Positions 28,343 to 36,094 of a DNA stretch of 39,617 bases are shown in pieces (positions within the stretch are counted from its first letter, which is position 1; each line of letters starts with the position of its first letter). The DNA comes from Actinomycetota bacterium (GTDB lineage Bacteria; Actinomycetota; Acidimicrobiia; IMCC26256; PALSA-610): positions 1 to 39,617 of the forward strand of contig PLBO01000148.1 of the NCBI GenBank assembly GCA_003134555.1, in the 5' to 3' direction. The notes beneath the pieces were generated by a model. The model was not told where the DNA came from and ran no database searches. It worked only from the letters and a program-made list of their open reading frames with translations. A program made the position numbers and the translations under genes.

Positions 28343-28949
28343 GATCGTTCGACGCACCGCCGCCATTGCGGCCGCGCACGCGCGCCAGTAGGTAGACGCC
28401 GCCCTGCACGAGCGACGCGGTGACGAGCGCGACGAACGGCAACAGCCGCGCGACGGGCCAGAACCGTCCCATGTTGTTCGCAAGGAAGAGATCCGAGAGC
28501 TGATTCGTGGTGAAGACGCTGAACGCCCGCGCAACCATGAACACGAGCAGGAACGAGAGCGGGACCGCGACGACCCAGAGAAGGAACCGCATCCACCACG
28601 GGACCCCGCCGAGGCGCGGAACGGGTCGACGGCTCGCCCGCGGCAGCGAGCCGAAGTCGCGCTGGTCGACCTCGGGCACGGCGCGCGTCGCGGTGGAATC
28701 TGCCGGCGCCGCGGGCTCGCCGGCGGCAGACGGGCGCGAGACCGCGGTGGCGATCGGAACCGGCCGCGGCACCACGGCGGGCGGCGGCGTGCCGGCGGGA
28801 GCGGCGCGTGGAGTGACGGAACGCCCCTTGGCAACCTCGGGAACTTTGAGCACTCGCCCGCATTGCCGACACGGAAAAGCCCCCTGCGCGGGGACGCTCG
28901 AGACAGGATGCTTCTCGCCACAGTCGGGACACTTGAGCACCGGCGCCAT
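28308..28949 (-). CDS. Zinc-ribbon membrane protein
   Basis: A 213-aa protein. Residues 1-35 are a zinc ribbon with four cysteines (CPDC at 7-10 and CRQC at 27-30). A Pro/Ala-rich linker of about 80 residues follows. There are two hydrophobic segments (about residues 118-143 and 168-190), the first beginning WWMRFLLWVVAVPLSF. It starts four bases after the trpD stop on the same strand, so it belongs to the trpD operon. The function is unknown. Convergent overlap with the GGDEF-EAL gene (28308-28342) means transcripts from the two sides share a complementary stretch. Confidence 0.8.
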   Translation of the reverse strand: MAPVLKCPDCGEKHPVSSVPAQGAFPCRQCGRVLKVPEVAKGRSVTPRAAPAGTPPPAVVPRPVPIATAVSRPSAAGEPAAPADSTATRAVPEVDQRDFGSLPRASRRPVPRLGGVPWWMRFLLWVVAVPLSFLLVFMVARAFSVFTTNQLSDLFLANNMGRFWPVARLLPFVALVTASLVQGGVYLLARVRGRNGGGASNDLSGSVSRPRGR

Positions 28950-28953
28950 GGCT

Positions 28954-29997
28954 CTACCCGTTGCCCTTCTCAGCCGCCGCAGCGACGTTGCTCACACGCA
29001 CGAGCGTCTCGAGCGCGCGCGCGGCGCGACCGTCGTCGATCGCGCCGGCCGCGATCTCGGTACCGCTGCCGAGATCCGGTGCAAGCCCCGCCACGACGAG
29101 CGCGGCGGCCGCGTTCAACACCGCGATGTCGCGGTGCGAGCCCTTCTCACCTGCGAGCACGGCGTGGATCGCGTTCGCGTTCGCCGACGCGTCGCCGCCG
29201 AGCAGCGTGTCGGCCGAGGCGCGCGGGATGCCGAGATCGAGCGGGTCGAGCGTGAACGATCGGACCTCGCCGTCGACGAGCTCGTGCACGGTGCTCGTAG
29301 TGGCGGTCGTGAGCTCGTCGAGACCGTCGTCGCCGTGAAAGACCATGGCCTGCTCCGCGCCGAGCACTCGCAGCGCACCGAGCATCCGGGTCGCCATCGT
29401 CTCGTCGCTCACGCCGACAGCCTGGCGCTTCACGTGGGCCGGATTGGCGAGCGGCCCGAGGAAGTTGAAAGTGGTCGGCACCCCGAGTTCCTTGCGCGCG
29501 GGCCCGAGGAACCGCATCGCCGGGTGGTAGCGCGGCGCGAGACAAAAGCCGATGCCGGCCTCGGAAACACAGCGCGAAACGCCTTCGGGTCCGAGCTCGA
29601 TCGCGACTCCGAGCGCTTCGAGGACGTCGGCCGAACCGCACTTCGACGACGCGGCCCGGTTGCCGTGCTTGACGACCCGCGCGCCCGCGCCCGCGCCGAT
29701 CAGCGCGGCCATCGTCGAGACGTTGACGGTCCCCGATCGATCACCGCCAGTTCCGCACGTGTCGATCGCGCCAGCAGCGACGTCGACGTGCTCGGCGTAA
29801 CGGTGCATGGTGCGCACGAGCGCGGCGAGCTCCTCGACCGACTCACCCTTCGTCCGCAGCGCCACGATGAAGCCCGCGGCCTGGATGTCGGCGACACGAC
29901 CTTCGAGGATCTCGGCCAGCGCGGCCTCGATCTCCTCGGGCAGTAGCTCCGTGCCGCGCGTGACGCGCGCCAGGATCGGAGTGAGGACCTCGTTCAT
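28954..29997 (-). CDS. trpD: Anthranilate phosphoribosyltransferase
   Basis: Joins phosphoribosyl pyrophosphate to anthranilate in tryptophan synthesis. The 347-aa length is normal. The PRPP-binding loop is clear (DTCGTGGDRSGTVNVST, about residues 79-95), followed by KHGNRAASSKCGSADVLEAL and the anthranilate region APRYHPAMRFLGPARKELG. NFLGPLANPA and the acidic pair in GDDGLDELT are also present. The ATG at 29997 matches the family start; the longer frame upstream overlaps the acyl-CoA dehydrogenase gene. It lies 31 bases after that gene and is followed closely by the zinc-ribbon gene. No other trp gene is in the window. Confidence 0.95.
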   Translation of the reverse strand: MNEVLTPILARVTRGTELLPEEIEAALAEILEGRVADIQAAGFIVALRTKGESVEELAALVRTMHRYAEHVDVAAGAIDTCGTGGDRSGTVNVSTMAALIGAGAGARVVKHGNRAASSKCGSADVLEALGVAIELGPEGVSRCVSEAGIGFCLAPRYHPAMRFLGPARKELGVPTTFNFLGPLANPAHVKRQAVGVSDETMATRMLGALRVLGAEQAMVFHGDDGLDELTTATTSTVHELVDGEVRSFTLDPLDLGIPRASADTLLGGDASANANAIHAVLAGEKGSHRDIAVLNAAAALVVAGLAPDLGSGTEIAAGAIDDGRAARALETLVRVSNVAAAAEKGNG

Positions 29998-30028
29998 GCG
30001 AGCCGCACCGCATGCACCGCGATCACCG

Positions 30029-31195
30029 CTAGTCCCACCACAGATCGTGATCGAGGACGCCCCGAGCGATGAGTCCGAGCTGCACCTGCGAGGTTCCTTC
30101 GACGATCGTGAGCTGGCGGGCGTCACGGTAGTAGAGCTCGGTCGGATGATCTTTCATGTATCCCGCCGCGCCCAGCATCTGTAACGCCTCGCCCGAGACC
30201 TTCACCGCGACCTCGCTCGCGTAGTACTTCGCCATCGACAAGAAGGGCACGTACTCCTTGGTGTACTTGCCTTCGTCGGCCATCATCGCAGCTCGGTACG
30301 TGAGCAGGCGCGCGGCCTCGATCTCGGTGGCGAGCTCCGCGATCTTCCACTGGATGCCCTGCATGTCGGCAATCGTGCGGCCGAACGCGGCGCGCTCCTT
30401 CACGTAATTCACCGCATACATGAGCGCACCCTCGGCGAGGCCGATCCCCCGCGCCGCGACGATCGGTCGCATCGAGTTGAGGCCGAGCATCGCGAGCCGG
30501 AATCCGCCGACCTCGCCGACGACGTTCGCCGCCGGCACACGCACGTCGTCGAGCAGGAGCTCACCCGTGTCGACCCCCCGCACGCCCATCTTGTCGTCGG
30601 TGCGGCCGACCGAGACGCCGGGCGCCGACCGTTCGACGATGAAGCACGAGATGTCGTCGTGCTTGCGGGAGTCGGCCGGGCCGGTCTTGGCGAACACGCA
30701 ATACCAGTCGGCCTGCACGACGCCGGACATCCAGCACTTCGTGCCGTTCAGCACCCAGTCGTCGCCGTCGCGGACGGCCTTGGTGCGCATGCCGACCACG
30801 TCGCTGCCGGCCTGTGGCTCCGAGAGCCCGAAGCCCGCGCGCAGCTCGCCGGTGGCGATCGGCCTCACGTACTGCTGACGTTGCTCCTCGCTGCCGGCGA
30901 TGAGCACCGGCCCGGTCGGCAGGCGGGTCAGGAGCAACATCAGCGCCGCGGTGTTCGAGTACTTGGCGACCTCTTCGATCGCGATCGTGAGGCCGAGGAT
31001 GCCGGCTCCCCCGCCGCCATACTCCTCCGGGATCACGAGGCCGAGGAGGCCGGCGTCGCGGAAGACCTCGAAGACGTCCTGCGGGTAGGTGGCGTCGGTG
31101 TCGATCTCGCGGGCGCGCGGGGCGACCTTCTCCTGCGCCAACTTGCGCACACTCGCCTGGAGCTCGACGTACTCGGGGGGAAGATCGAACGACAT
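30029..31195 (-). CDS. Acyl-CoA dehydrogenase
   Basis: An FAD-dependent acyl-CoA dehydrogenase of 388 aa. It has the family blocks FGLSEPQAGSDVVGMRTKAV, WVLNGTKCWMSG, MGVRGVDTGEL and RAAFGRTIADMQGIQWKIAE. The probable catalytic base is Glu366 in LTIVEGTSQVQ. It would pass electrons to ETF, for which the fused protein in this window is a candidate. TAGGCT ends nine bases before the ATG at 31195, so the leader is very short or absent. It heads a three-gene operon with trpD and the zinc-ribbon protein, an unusual pairing of functions. The substrate is not evident. Confidence 0.95.
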   Translation of the reverse strand: MSFDLPPEYVELQASVRKLAQEKVAPRAREIDTDATYPQDVFEVFRDAGLLGLVIPEEYGGGGAGILGLTIAIEEVAKYSNTAALMLLLTRLPTGPVLIAGSEEQRQQYVRPIATGELRAGFGLSEPQAGSDVVGMRTKAVRDGDDWVLNGTKCWMSGVVQADWYCVFAKTGPADSRKHDDISCFIVERSAPGVSVGRTDDKMGVRGVDTGELLLDDVRVPAANVVGEVGGFRLAMLGLNSMRPIVAARGIGLAEGALMYAVNYVKERAAFGRTIADMQGIQWKIAELATEIEAARLLTYRAAMMADEGKYTKEYVPFLSMAKYYASEVAVKVSGEALQMLGAAGYMKDHPTELYYRDARQLTIVEGTSQVQLGLIARGVLDHDLWWD

Positions 31196-31204
31196 CGAGG
31201 GGGC

Positions 31205-31210
31205 AGCCTA
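31205..31210 (-). promoter_or_regulatory. -10 hexamer TAGGCT for the acyl-CoA dehydrogenase operon
   Basis: TAGGCT (minus strand) lies nine bases before the ATG at 31195. Just upstream is ACGTCGGTCAG (31221-31211), which resembles one side of the dyad before the amidohydrolase gene. Confidence 0.4.
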
Positions 31211-31219
31211 CTGACCGAC

Positions 31220-31245
31220 GTAAACCCTTCACCTTGCTCAATCGT
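31220..31245 (+). promoter_or_regulatory. Possible ECF-type promoter of the sigma factor gene
   Basis: GTAAAC (31220-31225) and CGT (31243-31245) are separated by 17 bases, like the AAC and CGT elements recognised by ECF sigma factors. The start codon at 31261 lies 15 bases further on, so the sigma factor may activate its own gene. Confidence 0.35.
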
Positions 31246-31260
31246 GGAGAATGTGTGGGC

Positions 31261-31785
31261 ATGGAAGCAATGGGGGTGGGCATCCGAGCGCGATCGACGG
31301 CAGCCACGCGCCTTCCCGAGACCTTCACGGCGGCCTTCGCCGTCCTCTACGCCGACGCCTACCGAGCCGCGTTCCGGCTGCTGGGCAACCGCGCCGAAGC
31401 CGAAGACGTCGCCCAGGAAGCCTGCGCCCGAGCGTGCATGCGGTGGAACCGCCTCACCCGCCGTGACAACGCCTCGCCGTGGGTCGTACGCGTGGCGACG
31501 AACCTCGCGATCGACCAGTACCGCCGCCGGACCCGCGCCCGGGCCCGGCCGGACAACCCGCCCCGCACCGTCGACGCCGCCGACGCGCGCCGCATCGATC
31601 TCCACCGGGCGCTCGATCGCCTCACCAACCGCCAACGCGAGGTCGTCGTGTTGCGCTACGTCGTCGACCTGAGCGAGGCCGAGACCGCGGAAGCGCTCGG
31701 TTGCGCGCCCGGAACGGTGAAGTCGCACGCCAGCCGCGGACTCGCGGCCTTGCGCACCGCGCTCGGCGAGGAGGACGCGTCGTGA
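31261..31785 (+). CDS. ECF-type RNA polymerase sigma factor
   Basis: A 174-aa sigma-70 family protein with only regions 2 and 4. Region 2 (about residues 25-90) contains RLLGNRAEAEDVAQEACARA and WVVRVATNLAIDQYRRR. Region 4 (about 115-170) contains LDRLTNRQREVVVLRYVVDL and the helix-turn-helix ALGCAPGTVKSHASRGLAAL. The ATG at 31261 has GGAG 11 bases upstream; a TTG at 31234 would extend the protein by nine residues. It overlaps the following membrane protein gene by four bases, the usual arrangement of an ECF sigma factor with its regulator. A SigE-like subgroup is likely, but the group cannot be fixed from sequence alone. Confidence 0.93.
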   Translation: MEAMGVGIRARSTAATRLPETFTAAFAVLYADAYRAAFRLLGNRAEAEDVAQEACARACMRWNRLTRRDNASPWVVRVATNLAIDQYRRRTRARARPDNPPRTVDAADARRIDLHRALDRLTNRQREVVVLRYVVDLSEAETAEALGCAPGTVKSHASRGLAALRTALGEEDAS

Positions 31786-32888
31786 GCATGTTCGACGACC
31801 TCGACCCGATGTTCGAACCGTCGGCCGAAGCCGCGCTCGAAAACGTGGCGACGCGCGTGCATGCGCTGCGGCTCCGTCGCCGCGTGACGATCGCGAGCGC
31901 GTTCGGCGCCTTCGTGGTCGTGACTGCGCTTACTTCGGCTGCGTTCGCGTCGAACGGGAACCGGCATTCGGCGCGCGTCTCGATCACCAACGAGGTCACG
32001 AGCACCACGGAGACACCGACGACCGAGCCGGACCTGGCTTCGTCGACAACGGTGTCCACGGACACGACGACAACCGTTACGACGACCACCATCGGCACCG
32101 TGCCCGTGGTGGCGCCGACCGACTCGACGCCACCTCCGACCGACACGACCACGACGACGGTTCCACCGGCCGACCTCCACTTCGCCTTCGACCAGTCGCG
32201 GATCGTCGTCCAGAGCGGAAGCACTGCGACCGTCTCGTACACGGTGACGAACGACGGCGACGGGCCGGGCCAGTTCGGGGAGCCTGCGTGCCCGTTCGAC
32301 GAGTTCTGGCCGCCGGATGCACCGCGCAGTTGGCCCGCCCCGGTCTCCGAGCGCGTGTATTGCGCGGCGTTGACCATCGTGACGATCGGACCGCACGAGT
32401 CGAAGACGTTTCATCACACGCTCGTTGCCGGAAAATACGACGGGGACGGAAACAATGTCGTCCCCGCGCCCGCGGGAGAGACGACGTACGTCGTCGTCGG
32501 CATCGGCCCGTCCCACACGCTGCCGGTCACCATCACCGCGCCCGCGCAAGTGCCGTTCAGCTCGACGTTCCCGTCGCACGTCACGGTCGCCTCGGGAGCC
32601 ACGCACACCGAGACGTTCACGCTGACGAACCGCCTGGCGTTCCCGGTGAGTTACCGACTCGAAGGTCCGTGCATGCGCCTGGAAGGCTCGACGACTGGAT
32701 GCAACATCGGCACACTCATGCAACTCGACCGGCTGTGGACGAACGATGTCGTCGTCGGCGCCAACGCGACCGTCACGCTCACGATGGAACTGTCGGCAAC
32801 CGACCCGCATAACGCCAACCTCCCGCCCGGCACCTACCAGTTCCACGGGCCCGGCGGCATGCCTCTGACCCTCACCGTGACGCCATAG
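31782..32888 (+). CDS. Membrane-anchored stalk protein, sigma factor partner
   Basis: A 368-aa protein from the GTG at 31782, overlapping the sigma gene stop (GTGA), with GAGGAGG upstream; an ATG at 31788 is possible. A short cytoplasmic part (about residues 1-36, acidic then basic) is followed by one membrane segment (VTIASAFGAFVVVTALTSAAF). A Thr/Pro/Ser-rich stalk spans about residues 65-125. Two Ig-like extracellular regions follow (SGSTATVSYTVTNDGDGPG and SGATHTETFTLTNRLAFPVS). The zinc-binding anti-sigma motif HxxxCxxC is absent, yet the coupling suggests it regulates the sigma factor. It could instead be a structural surface protein under its control. Confidence 0.8.
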   Translation: MSMFDDLDPMFEPSAEAALENVATRVHALRLRRRVTIASAFGAFVVVTALTSAAFASNGNRHSARVSITNEVTSTTETPTTEPDLASSTTVSTDTTTTVTTTTIGTVPVVAPTDSTPPPTDTTTTTVPPADLHFAFDQSRIVVQSGSTATVSYTVTNDGDGPGQFGEPACPFDEFWPPDAPRSWPAPVSERVYCAALTIVTIGPHESKTFHHTLVAGKYDGDGNNVVPAPAGETTYVVVGIGPSHTLPVTITAPAQVPFSSTFPSHVTVASGATHTETFTLTNRLAFPVSYRLEGPCMRLEGSTTGCNIGTLMQLDRLWTNDVVVGANATVTLTMELSATDPHNANLPPGTYQFHGPGGMPLTLTVTP

Positions 32889-32947
32889 CCCGTGAGGCTT
32901 GGTGGTCGACCGCCGAGCGCGCGCCGGTCAGTCGATTCGAAGATCGA

Positions 32948-32990
32948 AGGTGTCCTGACGGTCGCAGTGACCGCCAGCTAGCAGACACCT
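32948..32990. terminator. Nested hairpin between convergent genes
   Basis: The outer arms AGGTGTC (32948-32954) and GACACCT (32984-32990) enclose an inner hairpin CGGTC-GCAGT-GACCG (32959-32973). It sits between the stops of the stalk protein (32888) and whiB (32998). It lacks a long T run, so efficiency is uncertain, but the position suits a bidirectional terminator. Confidence 0.5.
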
Positions 32991-32997
32991 GTAAGGG

Positions 32998-33234
32998 TCA
33001 AGAAGCGCGTCGACGCTGACGGACGAGCCGGCGTCGCTCGCGCGCCGTGTACCCGCCCCACACGCCGAGCTTCTCCCGAGTCGCGAGCGCGTACTCGAGG
33101 CAGGCCTCGCGCACCATGCAGGTGTCGCAGACCGCCTTCGCCTCTTCGCCCGGGTCTTCGTCGTCCTCGGGATAGAAGACGGCCGGGTCTGCGCCCTTGC
33201 ACCGTCCACGTTCCCGCCAGGTCAACGCGCTCAT
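32998..33234 (-). CDS. WhiB family transcriptional regulator
   Basis: A 78-aa iron-sulphur regulator found only in actinobacteria and their phages. The four cluster ligands have the family spacing (Cys12, Cys36, Cys39 and Cys45, in RCKGADP and CDTCMVREACLEYAL). The GVWGGYT turn and the basic C-terminal tail (ARERRRLVRQRRRAS) that binds DNA follow. The ATG at 33234 has AAGGGAA just upstream. The subfamily (WhiB1, WhiB2 or other) is not resolved. It is a single gene, convergent with the sigma factor operon and divergent from the exchanger gene. Confidence 0.95.
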   Translation of the reverse strand: MSALTWRERGRCKGADPAVFYPEDDEDPGEEAKAVCDTCMVREACLEYALATREKLGVWGGYTARERRRLVRQRRRAS

Positions 33235-33402
33235 TTCCCTTACCTTCCGTCGGCTCTACTCCGCCGCGACTCCCTCACAATCGGTTGACAAGATGGGCGA
33301 GTTGAGCAGTCCGGGAGTGATGTTCGGCACGGTCCGGGGCCGGCCTGGTCAGGGCCTCGCTCTGGCCACAGGCCACGCCCCGGTGAATCCGCCGGACACC
33401 CG

Positions 33403-33408
33403 TACGAT
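33403..33408 (+). promoter_or_regulatory. -10 hexamer TACGAT for the exchanger/decarboxylase operon
   Basis: TACGAT ends six bases before the ATG at 33415 and no ribosome-binding site is present, so the transcript is probably leaderless. Confidence 0.45.
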
Positions 33409-33414
33409 GCTCCG

Positions 33415-34695
33415 ATGGTCGACGCCCCGCCGCGCCCCGTTCGGCGCCCGGGAACCGCCTTCGTCTTGGCCGGCGCGGCCGTCGTGCCGGGAGTCTTCCT
33501 GCATCTCGGGGGCCTTCACCCCGAGCCGGTGACCGCGGCGATCGCCTTCGGGCTGGCCGTGGTCGGCGCCGCCTTCATGCTGGCGTGGGCCGCGGAAGCC
33601 GCTCAGGTCGACATCTCGGCCGGCCTCTCGCTGGCGCTGTTGGCGCTCGTGGCCGTGTTGCCGGAGTACGCGGTCGACTTCGTGTTCACGTGGAAGGCCG
33701 GCAAGCACCCGGTCGAGTTCGCGCCCGACGCGCTGGCGAACATGACGGGCGGCAACCAGTTGCTGATCGGTGCGGGCTGGTCGCTCGTGGTGCTCGTCGG
33801 CGCGTATCGCATCCGCCAATCGCGGCGCGGACGCGAGCTCCACAACGTACGAGAGATCCCGGAGTCGTCCGAGATCGAGCTCGCGCGCAGCAACAGTGTC
33901 GCAATCGCGTTCCTGTTGATCGCCACGGTGTACGGGCTCACGTTGCCGTTGCACCGCACGCTCACGCTCATCGACGCCGCGCTCCTCGTCACCATCTTCG
34001 TCGTCTACATCGTCCGCGTCGCGCGCGCGCCGGCCGGAGATCCGCATCTCGTCGGTCCCGCGCTGACGATCGGATCGATGCCGACCGTGCGGCGCCGCGT
34101 CGTCGTGGCCGCGCTCTTCGGCGCGGCGATCGTCACGATCCTCGTGTGCGCGGAGCCGTTCGCGCAGTCGCTCGTCGACACCGGACGCAAGTTCTCGATC
34201 GACGACTTCGTGCTGATCTCGCTCATCGCGCCTCTCGCGTCGGAGGCGCCCGAGTTGCTGATCGCGGGGATGTTCGCGTGGCGGCTCGACGCCAACGCCG
34301 GGCTCGGCACGCTCGTCTCGTCGAAGGTCAACCAATGGACACTGTTGGTCGGAACGTTGCCGATCGTCTTCGCGATCTCGTCGAGCGGCTTGCACGGGTT
34401 GCCGATCGACGCGATACAGCGCGAGGAGCTGTTCGTGACCGCGGCCCAGTCGGCGTTCGCGGTGGCGGTGCTGGCGAACCGGCGGATCAGCGTGAAGGAG
34501 GCGGGCATCCTGCTCGGGGTGTGGCTGGTCCAGCTGGTCACCAAGCTGCCGTTGTTCGACTCGATCCATACCGAGGCGCGCATCAGCATCGGGGTTTTGT
34601 ACCTCGTGATGGCCGCGGTGATCGTGTGGCGCCAACGCGCCAACTTCCGTCCCCTGCTGCGCGACGGGCTGGTCGTGCCGGTCGCCGAGCTGTAG
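33415..34695 (+). CDS. Sodium/calcium exchanger family membrane protein
   Basis: A 426-aa protein with about 11 hydrophobic segments and the two inverted alpha-repeats of the CaCA family. The first is LALVAVLPEYAVDFVFTW followed by NMTGGNQLLIGAGW. The second is LIAPLASEAPELLIAG followed by LVSSKVNQWTLLVGTLP. Both keep the acidic residue (PEY, PEL) that binds cations. A charged cytoplasmic loop (about residues 128-160) separates the halves. The ion could be Ca2+, Na+, H+ or K+. The stop is two bases from the start of the glutamate decarboxylase gene, so the two are one operon. A link to pH or ion homeostasis is reasonable inference. Confidence 0.88.
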   Translation: MVDAPPRPVRRPGTAFVLAGAAVVPGVFLHLGGLHPEPVTAAIAFGLAVVGAAFMLAWAAEAAQVDISAGLSLALLALVAVLPEYAVDFVFTWKAGKHPVEFAPDALANMTGGNQLLIGAGWSLVVLVGAYRIRQSRRGRELHNVREIPESSEIELARSNSVAIAFLLIATVYGLTLPLHRTLTLIDAALLVTIFVVYIVRVARAPAGDPHLVGPALTIGSMPTVRRRVVVAALFGAAIVTILVCAEPFAQSLVDTGRKFSIDDFVLISLIAPLASEAPELLIAGMFAWRLDANAGLGTLVSSKVNQWTLLVGTLPIVFAISSSGLHGLPIDAIQREELFVTAAQSAFAVAVLANRRISVKEAGILLGVWLVQLVTKLPLFDSIHTEARISIGVLYLVMAAVIVWRQRANFRPLLRDGLVVPVAEL

Positions 34696-34697
34696 AG

Positions 34698-36089
34698 ATG
34701 AGCCACGAGCATCGAGGCGACGACGCCTCAGACGAGATCTCGGTCAATCCTTTGTTCGCGCGGCGGGCTGAAAGCGCGATCCCGCGCTGGCGGATACCCG
34801 ACGACGAGATGCTTCCCGAGACGGCGTATCAGATCATCCACGACGAACTCCTTCTCGACGGTAACGCCCGTCAGAATCTCGCGACGTTCGTGACTACGTG
34901 GATGGAACCGCAGGCAACGCGGCTCTACGCGGAAGCGTTCGACAAGAACCTGGTCGACAAGGACGAGTACCCGCAGACGGCGGCGATCGAGGAGCGCTGT
35001 CTGCACGTCCTCGCCGACCTGTGGAACGCATCGGATCCTCACGCGACGGTCGGCACCTCGGCGATGGGGTCGTCCGAGGCATGCATGCTGGCCGGTCTGG
35101 TGTTCAAGCGACGGTGGCAGATTGCGCGCCGCGCCGCGGGCAAGTCGACCGCGTCGCCCAACATCGTGTTCAGCTCGGCCGTGCAGGTGGTGTGGGAGAA
35201 GTTCGCGAACTACTGGGAGGTCGAGCCGCGTTACGTGCCGATCACGAAGGAGCAGCCGTACCTCACCGTCGCGGGGATGCTCTCGGCCATCGACGAGAAC
35301 ACGATCGGCGTCGTTGCGGTCCTCGGCGTCACCTACAACGGTGTCTACGAACCCGTGAAAGAACTCGCCGACGCGCTCGACGACCTGGAGACCCGTCGCG
35401 GTCTCGACGTGCCGCTGCATGTCGACGCCGCGTCGGGAGGATTCATCGCACCGTTCCTCGACCCTGATTTGGAGTGGGACTTCCGCGTCTCGCGTGTGCA
35501 CTCCATCAGCGCCTCGGGACACAAGTTCGGCCTCGTATACCCGGGAGTCGGATGGATCCTGTGGGCCAAGCGCGAATACCTGCCTGAGGAGCTCATCTTC
35601 AATGTGAGCTACCTCGGTGGCGACATGCCGACGCTCGGGTTGAACTTCTCACGGCCTGGGGCGCAGGTCCTGTTGCAGTACTACAACTTCCTGCGGCTCG
35701 GTCGCGAGGGCTACCGGCGCGTCATGCAGGCGTCGAAGGACGCCGCCCGATACCTCGCGACGGAACTCTCGAAGATGAACAACTTCGAGGTGCTCACCGA
35801 CGGCACCGACATGCCGCTCGTGTCATGGACCACCGACAACCACAATCGACCGTGGGACCTGCACGATCTCTCGGCAAAGCTGCGCGAGCGCGGGTGGCAG
35901 GTACCTGCCTACCCGATGCCCGCCGACATCCAAGACTTGACGGTCATGCGAGTCGTGTTCCGCAACGGCGTCTCGATCGACCTCACGCGCCTCCTCGTAG
36001 CGGACATCACCGCCTCGATTCAGTTCCTCGACGCCCGATCAGGGCCGACGCGCCCAGCCGTAACCCCGACCGCGCCGTTCCACCACTAA
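34698..36089 (+). CDS. gadB: Glutamate decarboxylase (PLP-dependent)
   Basis: Converts glutamate to GABA and CO2, using up a proton. The 463-aa length equals the bacterial enzymes. The PLP lysine is Lys276 in SISASGHKFGLVYPG, the same number as in E. coli GadB. Also present are HVDAASGGFIAPF (Asp243), VGTSAMGSSEACMLAG and NFSRPGAQVLLQYYNFLR. The protein ends FHH; the E. coli enzyme ends with a His-containing tail that inactivates it at neutral pH, so pH control is possible. It follows the exchanger gene by two bases (TAG AG ATG). No glutamate/GABA antiporter is visible; whether the exchanger takes part in acid resistance is unknown. Confidence 0.95.
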   Translation: MSHEHRGDDASDEISVNPLFARRAESAIPRWRIPDDEMLPETAYQIIHDELLLDGNARQNLATFVTTWMEPQATRLYAEAFDKNLVDKDEYPQTAAIEERCLHVLADLWNASDPHATVGTSAMGSSEACMLAGLVFKRRWQIARRAAGKSTASPNIVFSSAVQVVWEKFANYWEVEPRYVPITKEQPYLTVAGMLSAIDENTIGVVAVLGVTYNGVYEPVKELADALDDLETRRGLDVPLHVDAASGGFIAPFLDPDLEWDFRVSRVHSISASGHKFGLVYPGVGWILWAKREYLPEELIFNVSYLGGDMPTLGLNFSRPGAQVLLQYYNFLRLGREGYRRVMQASKDAARYLATELSKMNNFEVLTDGTDMPLVSWTTDNHNRPWDLHDLSAKLRERGWQVPAYPMPADIQDLTVMRVVFRNGVSIDLTRLLVADITASIQFLDARSGPTRPAVTPTAPFHH

Positions 36090-36094
36090 CGCTC

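Noticed and set aside
33285-33290. TTGACA as the -35 element of the exchanger promoter
   Set aside because: No -10 lies at the right distance; the TACGAT at 33403 is more than 110 bases away.
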